Positions 52,432 to 60,537 of a stretch of DNA of 64,000 nucleotides are shown here, one piece after another. The stretch is from the NCBI GenBank assembly GCA_910589165.1, contig CAJUSP010000007.1, positions 1-64,000 of the forward strand, written 5' to 3'. Origin of the DNA: an uncultured Adlercreutzia sp. Lineage in GTDB: Bacteria; Actinomycetota; Coriobacteriia; Coriobacteriales; Eggerthellaceae. The position numbers and the translations under genes are program-made. Positions within the stretch are counted from its first letter, which is position 1, and every line of letters begins with the position of its first letter. Below the pieces are notes generated by a model. The model was given only the letters and a program-made list of their open reading frames with translations. It was not told where the DNA came from and searched no databases.

Positions 52432-54369
52432 GTGACCGGACAGGGAACTATGCAAGGCAAGACCTTCGGCGATCGCTACGAGATTAAAGATCGCATCGGC
52501 ATCGGCGGCATGGCCGAGGTGTACCGCGCCCAGGACAACACGCTGGGCCGCGTGGTGGCCGTGAAGGTGATGCTGCCGCAATTCGCGGCCGATCCGCAGT
52601 TCACCCAGCGTTTCCGCCAGGAGGCGGCGGCTGCGGCGAACCTGCAGAGCCCCTACATCGTGAACGTGTACGACTGGGGTCACGACGACGATACCTACTA
52701 TATAGTGATGGAATTCGTGCGCGGGTCCGATTTGAAGACCGCCATCCAGCAGCGCGGCGCCATCAACCAGCGCAAGGCCGCGGAAATCGGCTCGCAGGTG
52801 TGCCAGGCGCTTACCGTGGCCCACAACCAGGACATCATCCACCGCGACATCAAGCCGCAGAACATCATGGTGCAGCCCGACGGCAACGTGAAGGTGATGG
52901 ACTTCGGCATCGCCCGGGCGAAGAACTCCGTGAACGACAAGACGTCGGCCGTGCTGGGCACCGCGCACTACATTTCGCCGGAACAGGCCCAGGGCAAGGA
53001 CCTTACGGCCGCCAGCGACATTTACTCGCTCGGCGTGGTGCTGTACGAGGCCACCACCGGCAAGCTGCCCTTCGACGGGCCCGACGCGGTGTCGGTGGCC
53101 ATGCAGCAGGTGAAGGACGATCCGGTGCCGCCTTCGGCCATCAACCCGTCCATCGACCCCGACCTTGAGGACATCATCATGGTGGCCCTCGCGAAGGATC
53201 CGGCGGCCCGCTTCGCCACGGCCAACGACATGCGCGTGGCCCTTATGGACTACCTGGCCGGGCGCCCCGTGACGCTGCCCGCCGGGGTTATGGGCTCGTC
53301 GTTCACCGAGGCGCAGACCCGCATGATGGGCGCCGTGGGCGCGCCGGGGCAGACGCCGGGCATCGCCAGCACCCAGGTGATGCCGACGGTGGCCGGTGCG
53401 GGCATGGGCGCCGTGTCGCCGGGCGCCACGGGCACCTTCCAGCCCACCGACTTCCGCGCGGCGAACACGAAGAAGAGCAAGAAACCCGTTATTGTGGCCC
53501 TGGTGGCCGTGCTGTGCGTGGCGCTTATTGCCGGCATCGCCTTCGCGGTGGTGGGCGGCATGGGCGCGGGCGCGGCCGACGACGAGCCCATCGATGTGCC
53601 CAGCGTAGTGGGCCAGACCCAGGAAGAGGCATCGTTCACCCTGGAGCAAGCTGGTTTCAAGGTAACCGTGGTCACCGAGGAAAGCGATTCCGAGGAAGAA
53701 GGCACGGTTCTCAGCCAGGACCCGGCCGGCGGTACCAAGCAGCCCAAGGGCACCAGCATCACGCTGACCGTGGCCGTGGGGCCCGACACTGTGGAGGTGC
53801 CGAACTTCAAGAACATGACCCTTGACGAGGCGAAGAGCGAGGCCGCGGGGCTGGGTCTGAAGGTGGTGGAGTCCGAAAGCAAGTACTCGGAAGACGTGGA
53901 TGCCGGCAAGATTCTCTCGCAGAACTACCAGGCCGGCGAGGCCGTAGCGCCCGGCACCACCATCGAGGTGGTTACCTCGCGCGGCAGCGAGACCACGACG
54001 GTGCCCAATGTCATCGGCATGACCGAGGACGAGGCCTACGACGCGCTGCAGGAGGCCGGCTTCGGCGTGAACGTGAAGGCCCGCGAGTACAGCGACAAGC
54101 AGAAGGAAGGCCGCGTCATTCGCCAGGACCCGCTGAACGACAAGGTGAAGCCGGGCTCCACGGTGGACATCACCATTTCGAAGGGCCCCGAGCCTGAGCC
54201 CGAGCCGGAAGAGCCGGAAGAGCCCACCAATCCGGGCACGACGAACCCCGGCACTACCAACCCGGGCACGACTGACCCGGGCACCGGCGGCGACGGCTCG
54301 ACCACCGACCCGGGCACGACCGACCCCGGCACCGGCGACGGCGGCGACACCACGACCCAGGCGGCCTAA
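52432..54369 (+). CDS. pknB: PASTA-domain Ser/Thr kinase PknB
   Basis: 645 residues. The kinase domain (~15-280) has GIGGMAEVYRA, the VVAVKVML lysine, IIHRDIKPQNIMV and MDFGIAR, followed by GTAHYISPEQA. A membrane helix at ~352-378 leads to three PASTA domains (PSVVGQTQEEA, PNFKNMTLDEA, PNVIGMTEDEA starts) and a Pro/Gly/Thr repeat tail (NPGTTNPGTT type). It senses muropeptides or lipid II and phosphorylates FHA and cell-wall proteins. The GTG start follows AAGGAG; an ATG six codons later is possible. Confidence 0.96.
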   Translation: MTGQGTMQGKTFGDRYEIKDRIGIGGMAEVYRAQDNTLGRVVAVKVMLPQFAADPQFTQRFRQEAAAAANLQSPYIVNVYDWGHDDDTYYIVMEFVRGSDLKTAIQQRGAINQRKAAEIGSQVCQALTVAHNQDIIHRDIKPQNIMVQPDGNVKVMDFGIARAKNSVNDKTSAVLGTAHYISPEQAQGKDLTAASDIYSLGVVLYEATTGKLPFDGPDAVSVAMQQVKDDPVPPSAINPSIDPDLEDIIMVALAKDPAARFATANDMRVALMDYLAGRPVTLPAGVMGSSFTEAQTRMMGAVGAPGQTPGIASTQVMPTVAGAGMGAVSPGATGTFQPTDFRAANTKKSKKPVIVALVAVLCVALIAGIAFAVVGGMGAGAADDEPIDVPSVVGQTQEEASFTLEQAGFKVTVVTEESDSEEEGTVLSQDPAGGTKQPKGTSITLTVAVGPDTVEVPNFKNMTLDEAKSEAAGLGLKVVESESKYSEDVDAGKILSQNYQAGEAVAPGTTIEVVTSRGSETTTVPNVIGMTEDEAYDALQEAGFGVNVKAREYSDKQKEGRVIRQDPLNDKVKPGSTVDITISKGPEPEPEPEEPEEPTNPGTTNPGTTNPGTTDPGTGGDGSTTDPGTTDPGTGDGGDTTTQAA

Positions 54370-54440
54370 CCCTCAACCACGCAGCGCGAGACAGTGCCGA
54401 GTCACCTTCTCACCCTTCTGCAACAATCCCGTGAAGACGG

Positions 54441-54479
54441 GCGGCTCCCTCCCCTGCGGGCGGGAGCCGCTTCTATAAT
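54441..54479 (+). terminator. pknB terminator abutting the mscS promoter -10
   Basis: GCGGCTCCC (54441-54449) pairs with GGGAGCCGC (54462-54470). TTC follows, and then TATAAT at 54474-54479 only six bases before the mscS ATG. The hairpin occupies the -35 position, so the same DNA ends one gene and starts the next. Confidence 0.65.
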
Positions 54480-54485
54480 GGGGGC

Positions 54486-55376
54486 ATGCCCAACCTCTTC
54501 GACATATTCGACAAGTTCGTGCACGCCGACTGGTTCAACACCTTCCTCGGCGTTGTTATCATCTGCGCCATCACCTTCGTGATCTGCCGCATCGCGGTCA
54601 CGTTTATGCGCCGCATCCTGAACAAGACCACGCTACTGCCGACGAGCTCCATCTTCATCAACCTCGTGCGCGCCATTGTGTGGATCATCGGCATCTGCGC
54701 TGTGCTGGCCATCTGCTTCAACGTGAACATTAACGGCATGATCGCTGGCCTGGGCGTTGTTGGTATCGCCGTGTCGCTGGGCTTTCAGGACACGCTTTCA
54801 AATTTGCTGGGCGGCCTGCAGGTAAGCCTGTCGCGCAGCGTGGAGCCGGGCGACAACATCAAAATGGGCTCGAGCGGCGTCACCGGCGTGGTGCAGGACG
54901 TCACCTGGCGCTATACCGAAATCATCGACAGCTCGGGCAACCACATTACCATCCCGAACTCGCTTATGACCTCGACGGCCGTGATGAAGCTGTCGCCGCT
55001 GAACAGCATCTCTATCCCCCTGGTGGTGACCACCAACAGCGAGCGGCTCACCACCACCGCGCACCACATTGAAGACGCCGCCGAGAAGGCCGTGTCACGC
55101 GTAAGCAAGCTGAAGAAGCACCCGTCGGTGTCGTTCAGCTCCATCGGCGAGCACGGCTTCCAAGGCTCCCTGAGCTTCACCATAGCCGATGCCGACAAGG
55201 CCTCAAGCGCCGTAGATGCCGCCATCCGCGCCGTGGCCCCCTACGTGCACAACCACCTGGTGGAAGAAGAAATGAGCAACCTGAGCGAAGGCCAGCTGCC
55301 CGCCCTCTCCCCCGACACCACCGGCACCCTCATCCCCGTTCCCGAAAAAGAAAGCGAGCCCGAGAAATCCGCCTAA
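54486..55376 (+). CDS. Small-conductance mechanosensitive channel (MscS family)
   Basis: 296 residues. Three N-terminal helices; the pore helix TM3 is MIAGLGVVGIAVSLGFQDTL followed by NLLGGLQVSLSRSVEPGDNI. The beta domain has VQDVTWRYTEIIDSSGNHITIP. The C-terminal alpha/beta domain ends in an acidic tail. Releases solutes on osmotic downshock. No Shine-Dalgarno is seen and the ATG lies six bases after a perfect TATAAT, so the mRNA is probably leaderless. Confidence 0.9.
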   Translation: MPNLFDIFDKFVHADWFNTFLGVVIICAITFVICRIAVTFMRRILNKTTLLPTSSIFINLVRAIVWIIGICAVLAICFNVNINGMIAGLGVVGIAVSLGFQDTLSNLLGGLQVSLSRSVEPGDNIKMGSSGVTGVVQDVTWRYTEIIDSSGNHITIPNSLMTSTAVMKLSPLNSISIPLVVTTNSERLTTTAHHIEDAAEKAVSRVSKLKKHPSVSFSSIGEHGFQGSLSFTIADADKASSAVDAAIRAVAPYVHNHLVEEEMSNLSEGQLPALSPDTTGTLIPVPEKESEPEKSA

Positions 55377-55390
55377 CTTCTTGGAGGTGA

Positions 55391-55427
55391 ACGAGGGCGG
55401 CGGCCGGCGGCCGGCGGCCGCCCTCGT
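55391..55427. terminator. GC-rich hairpin between mscS and a convergent antitoxin gene
   Basis: ACGAGGGCGGC and GCCGCCCTCGT arms enclose CGGCCGG repeats. There is no T-tract. It probably ends one or both convergent transcripts. Confidence 0.5.
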
Positions 55428-55446
55428 CAGCGCTTGCGGAAACAAT

Positions 55447-55719
55447 CTATGCTGAGGCCAAATCCCTGGCAACCAGCAACCTAAGATAGTCAGAGCGCGT
55501 GGCGCCAAGCTGCGCCGCTCGTGCATCGATCGCTGCTATGACGGCGGGGGTCTCCTTGAAGGTGATAGGACGCATGGGCTCGTCGAAAAGGGCTGGGCGG
55601 CCTATTCGAGGACGTCCGTACTCTTCGCGATTCCAACGTCCCTCCTCGAAAGAGGCAGCCAGCTCTTCGACCTGCTCTTCGGTCATTCCAAGCAGCTCGT
55701 TCATCTTCTCGCGGTTCAC
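55447..55719 (-). CDS. Putative ribbon-helix-helix antitoxin
   Basis: About 90 residues. The C-terminal half, ITFKETPAVIAAIDARAAQL followed by GATRSDYLRLLVARDL, looks like a ribbon-helix-helix DNA-binding unit. The N-terminal half (MTEEQVEELAASFEEGRW) is charged. The start is GTG after AGAGG. It lies four bases after the toxin-like gene, an order (toxin first) also seen in HigBA and BrnTA. Confidence 0.65.
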   Translation of the reverse strand: MNREKMNELLGMTEEQVEELAASFEEGRWNREEYGRPRIGRPALFDEPMRPITFKETPAVIAAIDARAAQLGATRSDYLRLLVARDLASA

Positions 55720-55723
55720 AATT

Positions 55724-55993
55724 CTACCTCTTCCCCAGTCCAAGCTCCGCAAGCGTCTTCCGCGTCGGCGGCGTCATCGCATGAAAGATAACCCACGTAC
55801 CAAGCGTCACCTTTTGCCCCACCATCTCAACAAGCCTACCGTGCATATCGGCTCCAATGGCGATATAACGTACAGGATCCGTCCCAAGGCGCGGCAAGAA
55901 AACGATTGCGTTCTCCCAGGCAGCTAGAACATCGCTCTCACTGAGGTCGGGGTGTCGCTCCGTAATTCGCGGATGAACATACAAGCGATCCAT
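55724..55993 (-). CDS. Putative toxin of a small toxin-antitoxin pair
   Basis: 89 residues, no membrane helix. Features are VHPRITERHPDLSESDVLAA, IAIGADMHGRLVEMVG and the ending IFHAMTPPTRKTLAELGLG. This looks like a small RNase-type fold similar to BrnT, but I cannot assign a named family. AAGGAGG precedes the ATG. Confidence 0.6.
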   Translation of the reverse strand: MDRLYVHPRITERHPDLSESDVLAAWENAIVFLPRLGTDPVRYIAIGADMHGRLVEMVGQKVTLGTWVIFHAMTPPTRKTLAELGLGKR

Positions 55994-56014
55994 GCCGCCT
56001 CCTTGCTAGCTAAT

Positions 56015-56043
56015 ATCGTATTACTAAAATAATATATGGTCAA
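56015..56043 (-). promoter_or_regulatory. Promoter of the 55.9-kb toxin-antitoxin pair
   Basis: On the minus strand, TTGACC (56043-56038) and TACGAT (56020-56015) are separated by 17 AT-rich bases. TATTA/TAATA half-sites inside the spacer could be an operator. Confidence 0.65.
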
Positions 56044-56120
56044 GTTGCATTTTCTGGAAATTGATGAGCCGTAAGACAGCCGCAAATCGTATCGGCTATC
56101 AAACCCAAAAAGAGCTTACT

Positions 56121-56262
56121 CGCACAGAACCGTCAAAACGTCGGGGGGATTTCCCGTTTGCGGCCGCCCGCAAACCGTGACGCGGCCGCATTTTTGCTGC
56201 CTGCAAACCGTGACGGCGCCGCACCGCCGCCCCTCCCGCAACCGTCACAGAGCCGCAAAGCA
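56121..56262. repeat. Composite repeat R1, copy 1
   Basis: About 140 bases closely similar to 57498-57640. Both begin with ACCGTCAAAACGTCGGGGGG and contain iterated CCGCAAACCGTGACG and GCCGCA-type subunits. Apparent 60-codon frames on the minus strand in both copies are a by-product of the repeat. Confidence 0.8.
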
Positions 56263-56273
56263 GCGAGAAAACG

Positions 56274-56305
56274 CTGGAGGGCGGCACATCAGTGCCGCCC
56301 TCCAG
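56274..56305 (-). terminator. Terminator of the truncated Rpn gene
   Basis: CTGGAGGGCGGCAC and GTGCCGCCCTCCAG form a perfect 14-bp stem with a four-base loop. CGTTTTC follows on the minus strand. Confidence 0.85.
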
Positions 56306-56345
56306 CTCGGTTGTCTAAGCCTTGACCGGCAGAACGCCCGGCGGA

Positions 56346-56729
56346 CTAAGCGCGTTCCTTGCTGAGCATCCGCTCGCGGAAGGCGACATCCTCGGCGGCG
56401 CGGGCGGCCTCCTCGACGCGCCCTTCCTTGAGCAAGCGAGCCATGAGCGCGGCCATCTCGCCCGCTCCCTCCTCGCGGCCCTCGGCGCGCTCGCGGCGGC
56501 AGCGCATGGCTATGTCCTCCTCCAGCATCATGACCCTGCTCACCCACTTCCGGTCGCTGTTGTACTCGTCGACGAGGGAGTCTATCTCGCGCGAGAGCTC
56601 GCCTCCCGCGCTGTCCTCGCGGAGGTATCTTAACAGATCGCAGAGGTCGGGGTCGGCGGCGTCGGCCCATGCGCGGGCGTTGGATGGCGCCGCGCCGCCG
56701 CCTCTCCCGCAGGCGTTGCACAACCGCAT
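56346..56729 (-). pseudogene. 5'-truncated Rpn/PD-(D/E)XK nuclease-type transposase
   Basis: Residues from about 30 on (PDLCDLLRYLREDSAGG, SREIDSLVDEYNSDRKW, VMMLEEDIAMRCRRERAEG, with EGREEGAGEM) match the C-terminal part of Rpn-family recombination-promoting nuclease/transposase proteins. The catalytic PD-(D/E)XK N-terminal domain is absent. The first ~14 codons (MRLCNACGRGGGAA) are supplied by the flanking repeat, which carries a near-identical MRLCDGCGRGGDAA sequence at the second copy. It is almost certainly non-functional as a nuclease. Confidence 0.7.
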
Positions 56730-56901
56730 TCCGGCGCAGAACGTTTGCCGGAGTCCGTGCGGCAGTATTGACCTGGATCAGAGCACCGATACCGCAAGTC
56801 GAAGGTGCGCGGAACGAGGAAACAATCGGAGAACAATGCGCAGAGAGCCTGTCGCTCAGACCGCACAAGAAGGGGAGGGGCGCTAGCCCCTCCCCTTGGT
56901 C
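56690..56901. repeat. Composite repeat R2, copy 1
   Basis: Similar to 57610-57822. Both share CCTCCCGCA..., CCGTGCGGCAGTAT, GATACCGCAAGTCGAAGGT and end in a GGGGAGGGGCG hairpin. Copy 1 is separated from R1 by the Rpn remnant, whereas copy 2 is contiguous with R1. Confidence 0.75.
56872..56895 (-). terminator. Terminator of the BrnT/BrnA pair
   Basis: GGGGAGGGGC and GCCCCTCCCC form a 10-bp stem. TTCTTGTG follows on the minus strand. Confidence 0.8.
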
Positions 56902-56926
56902 TTCTCCGGGACAAGCGGGAACCCGG

Positions 56927-57184
56927 CTAGCGTCCGGCTGCCGCCTTCCGCCGCTTCAGCCCCTCGTCAACGATCATCTTGATCACCGCCTGGCGGCTGA
57001 TGGCCAGCCTGTCGGCCTCTTCGTCGAGATCGGCGATCATCCAATGGGGAAAGTCCACATTCACCCGCCGCGTTTCGTTGCGGCCGTCGACCATGACCCC
57101 GTTGTCCAAATCCACGTACTCGGAGATATCCGCGCCCTCGTCAAAGAGACGATCGAACTCCTCAGCCGTTATAGTATCTGTCAT
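56927..57184 (-). CDS. brnA: BrnA-type antitoxin (CopG-like C-terminus)
   Basis: 85 residues. The C-terminal part, RRVNVDFPHWMIADLDEEAD followed by RLAISRQAVIKMIVDEGL, is a ribbon-helix-helix unit as in BrnA antitoxins. The N-terminal ITAEEFDRLFDEGADISEY binds the toxin. AAAGGAG precedes the ATG. Overlaps the end of the BrnT gene by 23 bases. Confidence 0.82.
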   Translation of the reverse strand: MTDTITAEEFDRLFDEGADISEYVDLDNGVMVDGRNETRRVNVDFPHWMIADLDEEADRLAISRQAVIKMIVDEGLKRRKAAAGR

Positions 57185-57434
57185 AAGCGCTACGCTCCTT
57201 TCCCGTTGCGCGACGCACCGATATGATTCTCATACTGGCTCCTCGCCACGTTGTCACCGCCGTCCAGTACTCTCCCTCAATCCGGCCGACAACGATTTCC
57301 CTCTCCTCGCCTGTTACCTTTGCCACACTGACAACGAAATGCGGTGCATCCCAAAGAGCCTGGGCCTCCTCGAAGTTTATCCCGTGCTTTTCCTGATTGC
57401 TGATACTCTTATTTACATCATATTCAAACTCCAT
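57162..57434 (-). CDS. brnT: BrnT-family toxin
   Basis: 90 residues. MEFEYDVNKSISNQEKHGIN and FEEAQALWDAPHFV are the BrnT signature start. EYWTAVTTWRGASMRIISVR contains the strand with the catalytic Arg, and RATGKERSAYDRYY ends the RelE-like RNase fold. I chose the ATG at 57434 (AAGGGGAT upstream) where homology begins. Toxin-first order is normal for BrnTA. Confidence 0.88.
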   Translation of the reverse strand: MEFEYDVNKSISNQEKHGINFEEAQALWDAPHFVVSVAKVTGEEREIVVGRIEGEYWTAVTTWRGASMRIISVRRATGKERSAYDRYYNG

Positions 57435-57448
57435 AGATATCCCCTTTT

Positions 57449-57465
57449 GGTATATACAGTATACC
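57449..57465 (-). promoter_or_regulatory. Operator-like palindrome upstream of brnT
   Basis: GGTATA and TATACC half-sites five bases apart, embedded in an AT-rich promoter region 15 bases before the start codon. A TATACT -10 overlaps it. Confidence 0.5.
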
Positions 57466-57497
57466 TTTTGAGTAATCCTCACTTGCTAATTTCAGAG

Positions 57498-57822
57498 CCT
57501 ATCAAAACCGAACCGTCAAAACGTCGGGGGGATTTCCCGTTTGCAGTCGCCCGCAAACCGTCGCGCAGCCGCATTTCCGCCGCCCGCAAACCGCGACGGC
57601 GCCGCATCGCCGCCCCTCCCGCAGCCGTCACAGAGCCGCATTCCCGCACGGAATCGCGCACAAAGCCCGTGCGGCAGTATCGGCTTGGATCGGGATCCCC
57701 GATACCGCAAGTCGAAGGTTAATCGAAGGCGCGCTGAACGAAGAAGCAATCGCAGAATGAGGCACAGAGAGTCTGACTCAGACCGCACAAGAAGGGGAGG
57801 GGCGTTAGCCCCTCCCCTGGTC
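57498..57822. repeat. Composite repeat R1+R2, copy 2 (contiguous)
   Basis: R1 (57498-57640) passes straight into R2 (to 57822). This 325-base arrangement is probably the intact element, of which copy 1 is split by the Rpn remnant. No gene is recognised in the 433 bases between brnT and the next frame. Confidence 0.75.
57794..57817 (-). terminator. Terminator after truncated two-helix gene, copy A
   Basis: GGGGAGGGGC and GCCCCTCCCC with a four-base loop; TTCTTGTG follows on the minus strand. Confidence 0.8.
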
Positions 57823-57867
57823 TTTCCTATGTCGCGGCCCCCATCGGGCCGCCTGCCGCCCTCGGGC

Positions 57868-58186
57868 CTATGCGGCCAGCAGGGCCGCCAGATCCTCTCG
57901 GCTGGCGAACGGGCGCGGCTCGGCGTCGGGCTCGTGGGCGGGCACTACCTCGCCCTCCCAGACGTCGCCGCCCTTGTCGAACTTGCGCGAGCGCACCACC
58001 CAGCGAAACGCCGGGCGCGCCTTCTCGTCCAGCTCGGCCACCTCGTCGGGGAACGTCATCCCCGCGAGCGTCCGCTCGAGCGCCGACAGCTCGTTCTCGC
58101 CGCGGTCGGGGGTCACAAGCCCGCTCTCCGGGTTGTACACCACGCCCTCGCCGACGAACGCCAGGCGCATCTTCTCGCGGCGCTTG
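57868..58186 (-). pseudogene. Copy A of two-helix membrane protein gene, 5'-truncated
   Basis: From 57868 to 58186 the sequence is nearly identical to the 3' two thirds of the intact gene at 62242-62736. Homology stops at 58186, where the 12-bp repeats of the AlbA_2 gene begin. Both membrane helices and the start are lost; the remainder codes ~100 soluble residues (MRLAFVGEGVVYNPESGLVT start). It may not be expressed. Confidence 0.8.
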
Positions 58187-58190
58187 TCGA

Positions 58191-58226
58191 TTTTATCCCC
58201 CCATTTATCCCCCCATTTATCCCCCC
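58191..58226 (+). repeat. Three 12-bp direct repeats upstream of second AlbA_2 gene
   Basis: Three units of TTTATCCCCCC with a leading A or T occupy the position equivalent to the CGCGCCATAAT array before the first AlbA_2 gene, about 36 bases before the start codon. A CATAAT element follows at 58238-58243. Confidence 0.88.
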
Positions 58227-58262
58227 ACGTGCTTATGCCATAATGGCCACCAGGAGGAGCCT

Positions 58263-59645
58263 ATGAAGACCCTGGAAGAAATAGTCGAAGAACTTGCCGC
58301 TAGACCGTGTGAAGAAGAGTGGTTCGAATTCAAGACCAACTGCCACGAGGCAAACGTAATTGGAGAGTACATCTCAGCGCTGTCCAACGCAGCCGCCCTT
58401 AAGGCCGCTGATGAAGGGTACCTACTTTGGGGAATCCACGACAAGACCCATGAAGTTGTCGGTACGGACTTCGACTACAGGGCCACAGTAAAAGGTGAGC
58501 CACTTGAACATTTTCTCGCTCGGCAATTGACTCCCGACACCGCCTTCTCCTTTGAGGAGGGACTCGTTGACCACAAACGCGTCGTAGTCATGAGAACGCC
58601 TCCGGCACGTCAGGTTCCTACCGCCTTCAACGGAAAGCGCTTTCTCCGCATCGGCTCCAGCAAAGTTAATCTCTCGCGGTTCCCCGAGAGGGAGGCGGCG
58701 CTCTTCAGAGCTCTCCTTCAAGATCCTCCGACCATGGAAAACACCCCTGCTGTAAGCCAGGAGATGAGTTTTACGAAACTCTTCACGCATTACGCAAACA
58801 GAGGCATTGAGCTGCGGCGGGACACTTTTGAAAAGAACCTGGGCCTGCTGACACCCGACGGTGACAGAAATCTGCTTGCACAGCTGCTAAGCGACGACAG
58901 TAAAATACCAGTGAGGGTTTCGGTATTTCGGGGAAAAGACAAGACGACCCCTCTTGTATCGGTTAGAGAGTTCGGCAACACCTGCCTCCTCTCGACTCTG
59001 GAGAAGATCTTGGAATACGGCGACGTGATAAACCTCATCCAGGCGGACGAGAGAAATCGAACCGTCGCAAGAGAAGAGTCCCCACTCTTCAATTCCGACG
59101 TATTCCGCGAAGCTGTTGTCAACGCTTTCGTCCACAATAAATGGGTCGACGGCAACGCCCCAATGGTCACCGTTTATTCCGATCGACTGGAGATAGTCTC
59201 CCGGGGTAAGCTCGGTTCAAGCCAAACTACTGAGGGCTTCTTCCGCGGGGAATCGATTCCCGTAAATCGAAGACTGTCCGATATCTTCCTTCAGCTTCAC
59301 ATAAGCGAGCGATCGGGGCGCGGCGTCCCCACTATCGTCGATGCGTACGGGCGCGACACCTACGAGTTTAGGGAAAACTCGATCGCACTAACAATACCCT
59401 TCGCCTGGATACAGGAGCCCTATAGCCCAAGTGAAGCAATCTGCGAGGAGCCCCCTAGCCTTACACCTATCCAAGCCGATGTATACAATGCAATCAAAGC
59501 CAATCCGCATATTACCCAGCCACAACTGGTTGAGCTCCTCGGCAGCAGCCGGAACACCGTCCAACGCGCAGTATCCTCCTTGCGCGAAGCGGGCCTCATA
59601 GAGCGTGTCGGATCAAACAAAACCGGATACTGGGAGGTTCACTAG
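58263..59645 (+). CDS. AlbA_2 / HATPase_c_4 / winged-helix regulator, second copy
   Basis: 460 residues, the same architecture as the gene at 8705 but clearly diverged. AlbA_2 domain: EEWFEFKTNCHEANVIGEYI and DEGYLLWGIHDKTHEVVGT. Central domain: REAVVNAFVHNKWVDGNAPM through RSGRGVPTIVDAYG. Winged helix: ITQPQLVELLGSSRNTVQRA. GGAGGAGCC precedes the ATG. GC content is lower than in the flanks, suggesting transfer. It is inserted against a truncated gene copy and faces away from its neighbours. Confidence 0.85.
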   Translation: MKTLEEIVEELAARPCEEEWFEFKTNCHEANVIGEYISALSNAAALKAADEGYLLWGIHDKTHEVVGTDFDYRATVKGEPLEHFLARQLTPDTAFSFEEGLVDHKRVVVMRTPPARQVPTAFNGKRFLRIGSSKVNLSRFPEREAALFRALLQDPPTMENTPAVSQEMSFTKLFTHYANRGIELRRDTFEKNLGLLTPDGDRNLLAQLLSDDSKIPVRVSVFRGKDKTTPLVSVREFGNTCLLSTLEKILEYGDVINLIQADERNRTVAREESPLFNSDVFREAVVNAFVHNKWVDGNAPMVTVYSDRLEIVSRGKLGSSQTTEGFFRGESIPVNRRLSDIFLQLHISERSGRGVPTIVDAYGRDTYEFRENSIALTIPFAWIQEPYSPSEAICEEPPSLTPIQADVYNAIKANPHITQPQLVELLGSSRNTVQRAVSSLREAGLIERVGSNKTGYWEVH

Positions 59646-59754
59646 CTGCTTATCACGAACCAGTTAGAGAGAAGCTCCCGACCCTGGCCTGAGGGGCGCA
59701 CCTACTTCTTCTTCTGGAAGCCGTGCAAGGCTACCAGCTGGAATCCGTCGTCTC

Positions 59755-60531
59755 TCACTGCCCAAGAACACGCATATCTAGCTTCATCATGCAGTTTCCG
59801 GAGGCATCATTATTCTTTTCATAGTGGATTACCTCGAATCGGATCTCGGTTCTATCCGTGAAGACCTGTCCAACTACGCTGCGTCTGGAGATATCGACCT
59901 CTATGCTTGGCATTTCTATCTCCCTAAAAGCACGTGATACATCTACTCCATTCTCAGCATATGGTAATTCGTTAAAACAGAAGAACGCTAGCGCCTCTAG
60001 GTAAACCGCAGGAAATGTAATACGTTGATCTTCCTCTTCCTGAATGAAGGCTAGGTACTCTGTTTCGTCCATAGAATAATTCATGCCCTCAGAACCCACG
60101 ACCAGCCTTACTTCGATACTGCCGTCTTGAAAGGGCTCGCTTACAGATGACGTTATACGCGTTAGCCTCGCAAGAGAATCGAGATTGGCTGCCACCCGCC
60201 AGTCAAGCTCAACATCAAGAGCAGCTCCCTTGCCCACGTTTGCTAGGACAACACTCGGGATTGTAAGCGTATCGCTATGCTCCTTGCTAGCGTCTAAATC
60301 GGAGGAGTAGTTCGCAGCGTCTATTAACATGCCGCTTTGATTCCACGCTATGGAAACATAGGAGCTGCTCAGTCTTATCTCAGACCGAGTCTCTATCTCG
60401 TTCGCATCACGTGTCAACTGCATCGTAGAAAATGATACTATCATTGCCAATATAGAAACAACGACTGCAATTATAGAAACCACTGTCTCGACCCCACGTC
60501 GCCATTTGGACGATTGTTTCGCGTGCTTCAT
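59755..60531 (-). CDS. Single-helix membrane protein, unknown function
   Basis: 258 residues. The N-terminal basic stretch (MKHAKQSSKWRRG) precedes one membrane helix (VVSIIAVVVSILAMIVSFS). The rest is a soluble beta-rich domain (VSIAWNQSGMLIDAANYSS, TLTIPSVVLANVGKGAALDV, RTEIRFEVIHYEKN). No family recognised. The frame continues upstream but only through repeat DNA; the ATG at 60531 follows AAAGGGGA, which belongs to the repeat-associated hairpin. Lower GC than neighbours. Confidence 0.65.
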   Translation of the reverse strand: MKHAKQSSKWRRGVETVVSIIAVVVSILAMIVSFSTMQLTRDANEIETRSEIRLSSSYVSIAWNQSGMLIDAANYSSDLDASKEHSDTLTIPSVVLANVGKGAALDVELDWRVAANLDSLARLTRITSSVSEPFQDGSIEVRLVVGSEGMNYSMDETEYLAFIQEEEDQRITFPAVYLEALAFFCFNELPYAENGVDVSRAFREIEMPSIEVDISRRSVVGQVFTDRTEIRFEVIHYEKNNDASGNCMMKLDMRVLGQ

Positions 60532-60537
60532 TGCTTT

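Noticed and set aside
57479..57661. 60-codon minus-strand frame, and the similar 62-codon frame at 56099-56287
   Set aside because: Both come from the same GC-rich repeat R1. There is no ribosome-binding site, and the shared residues reflect DNA repeat identity rather than protein conservation.
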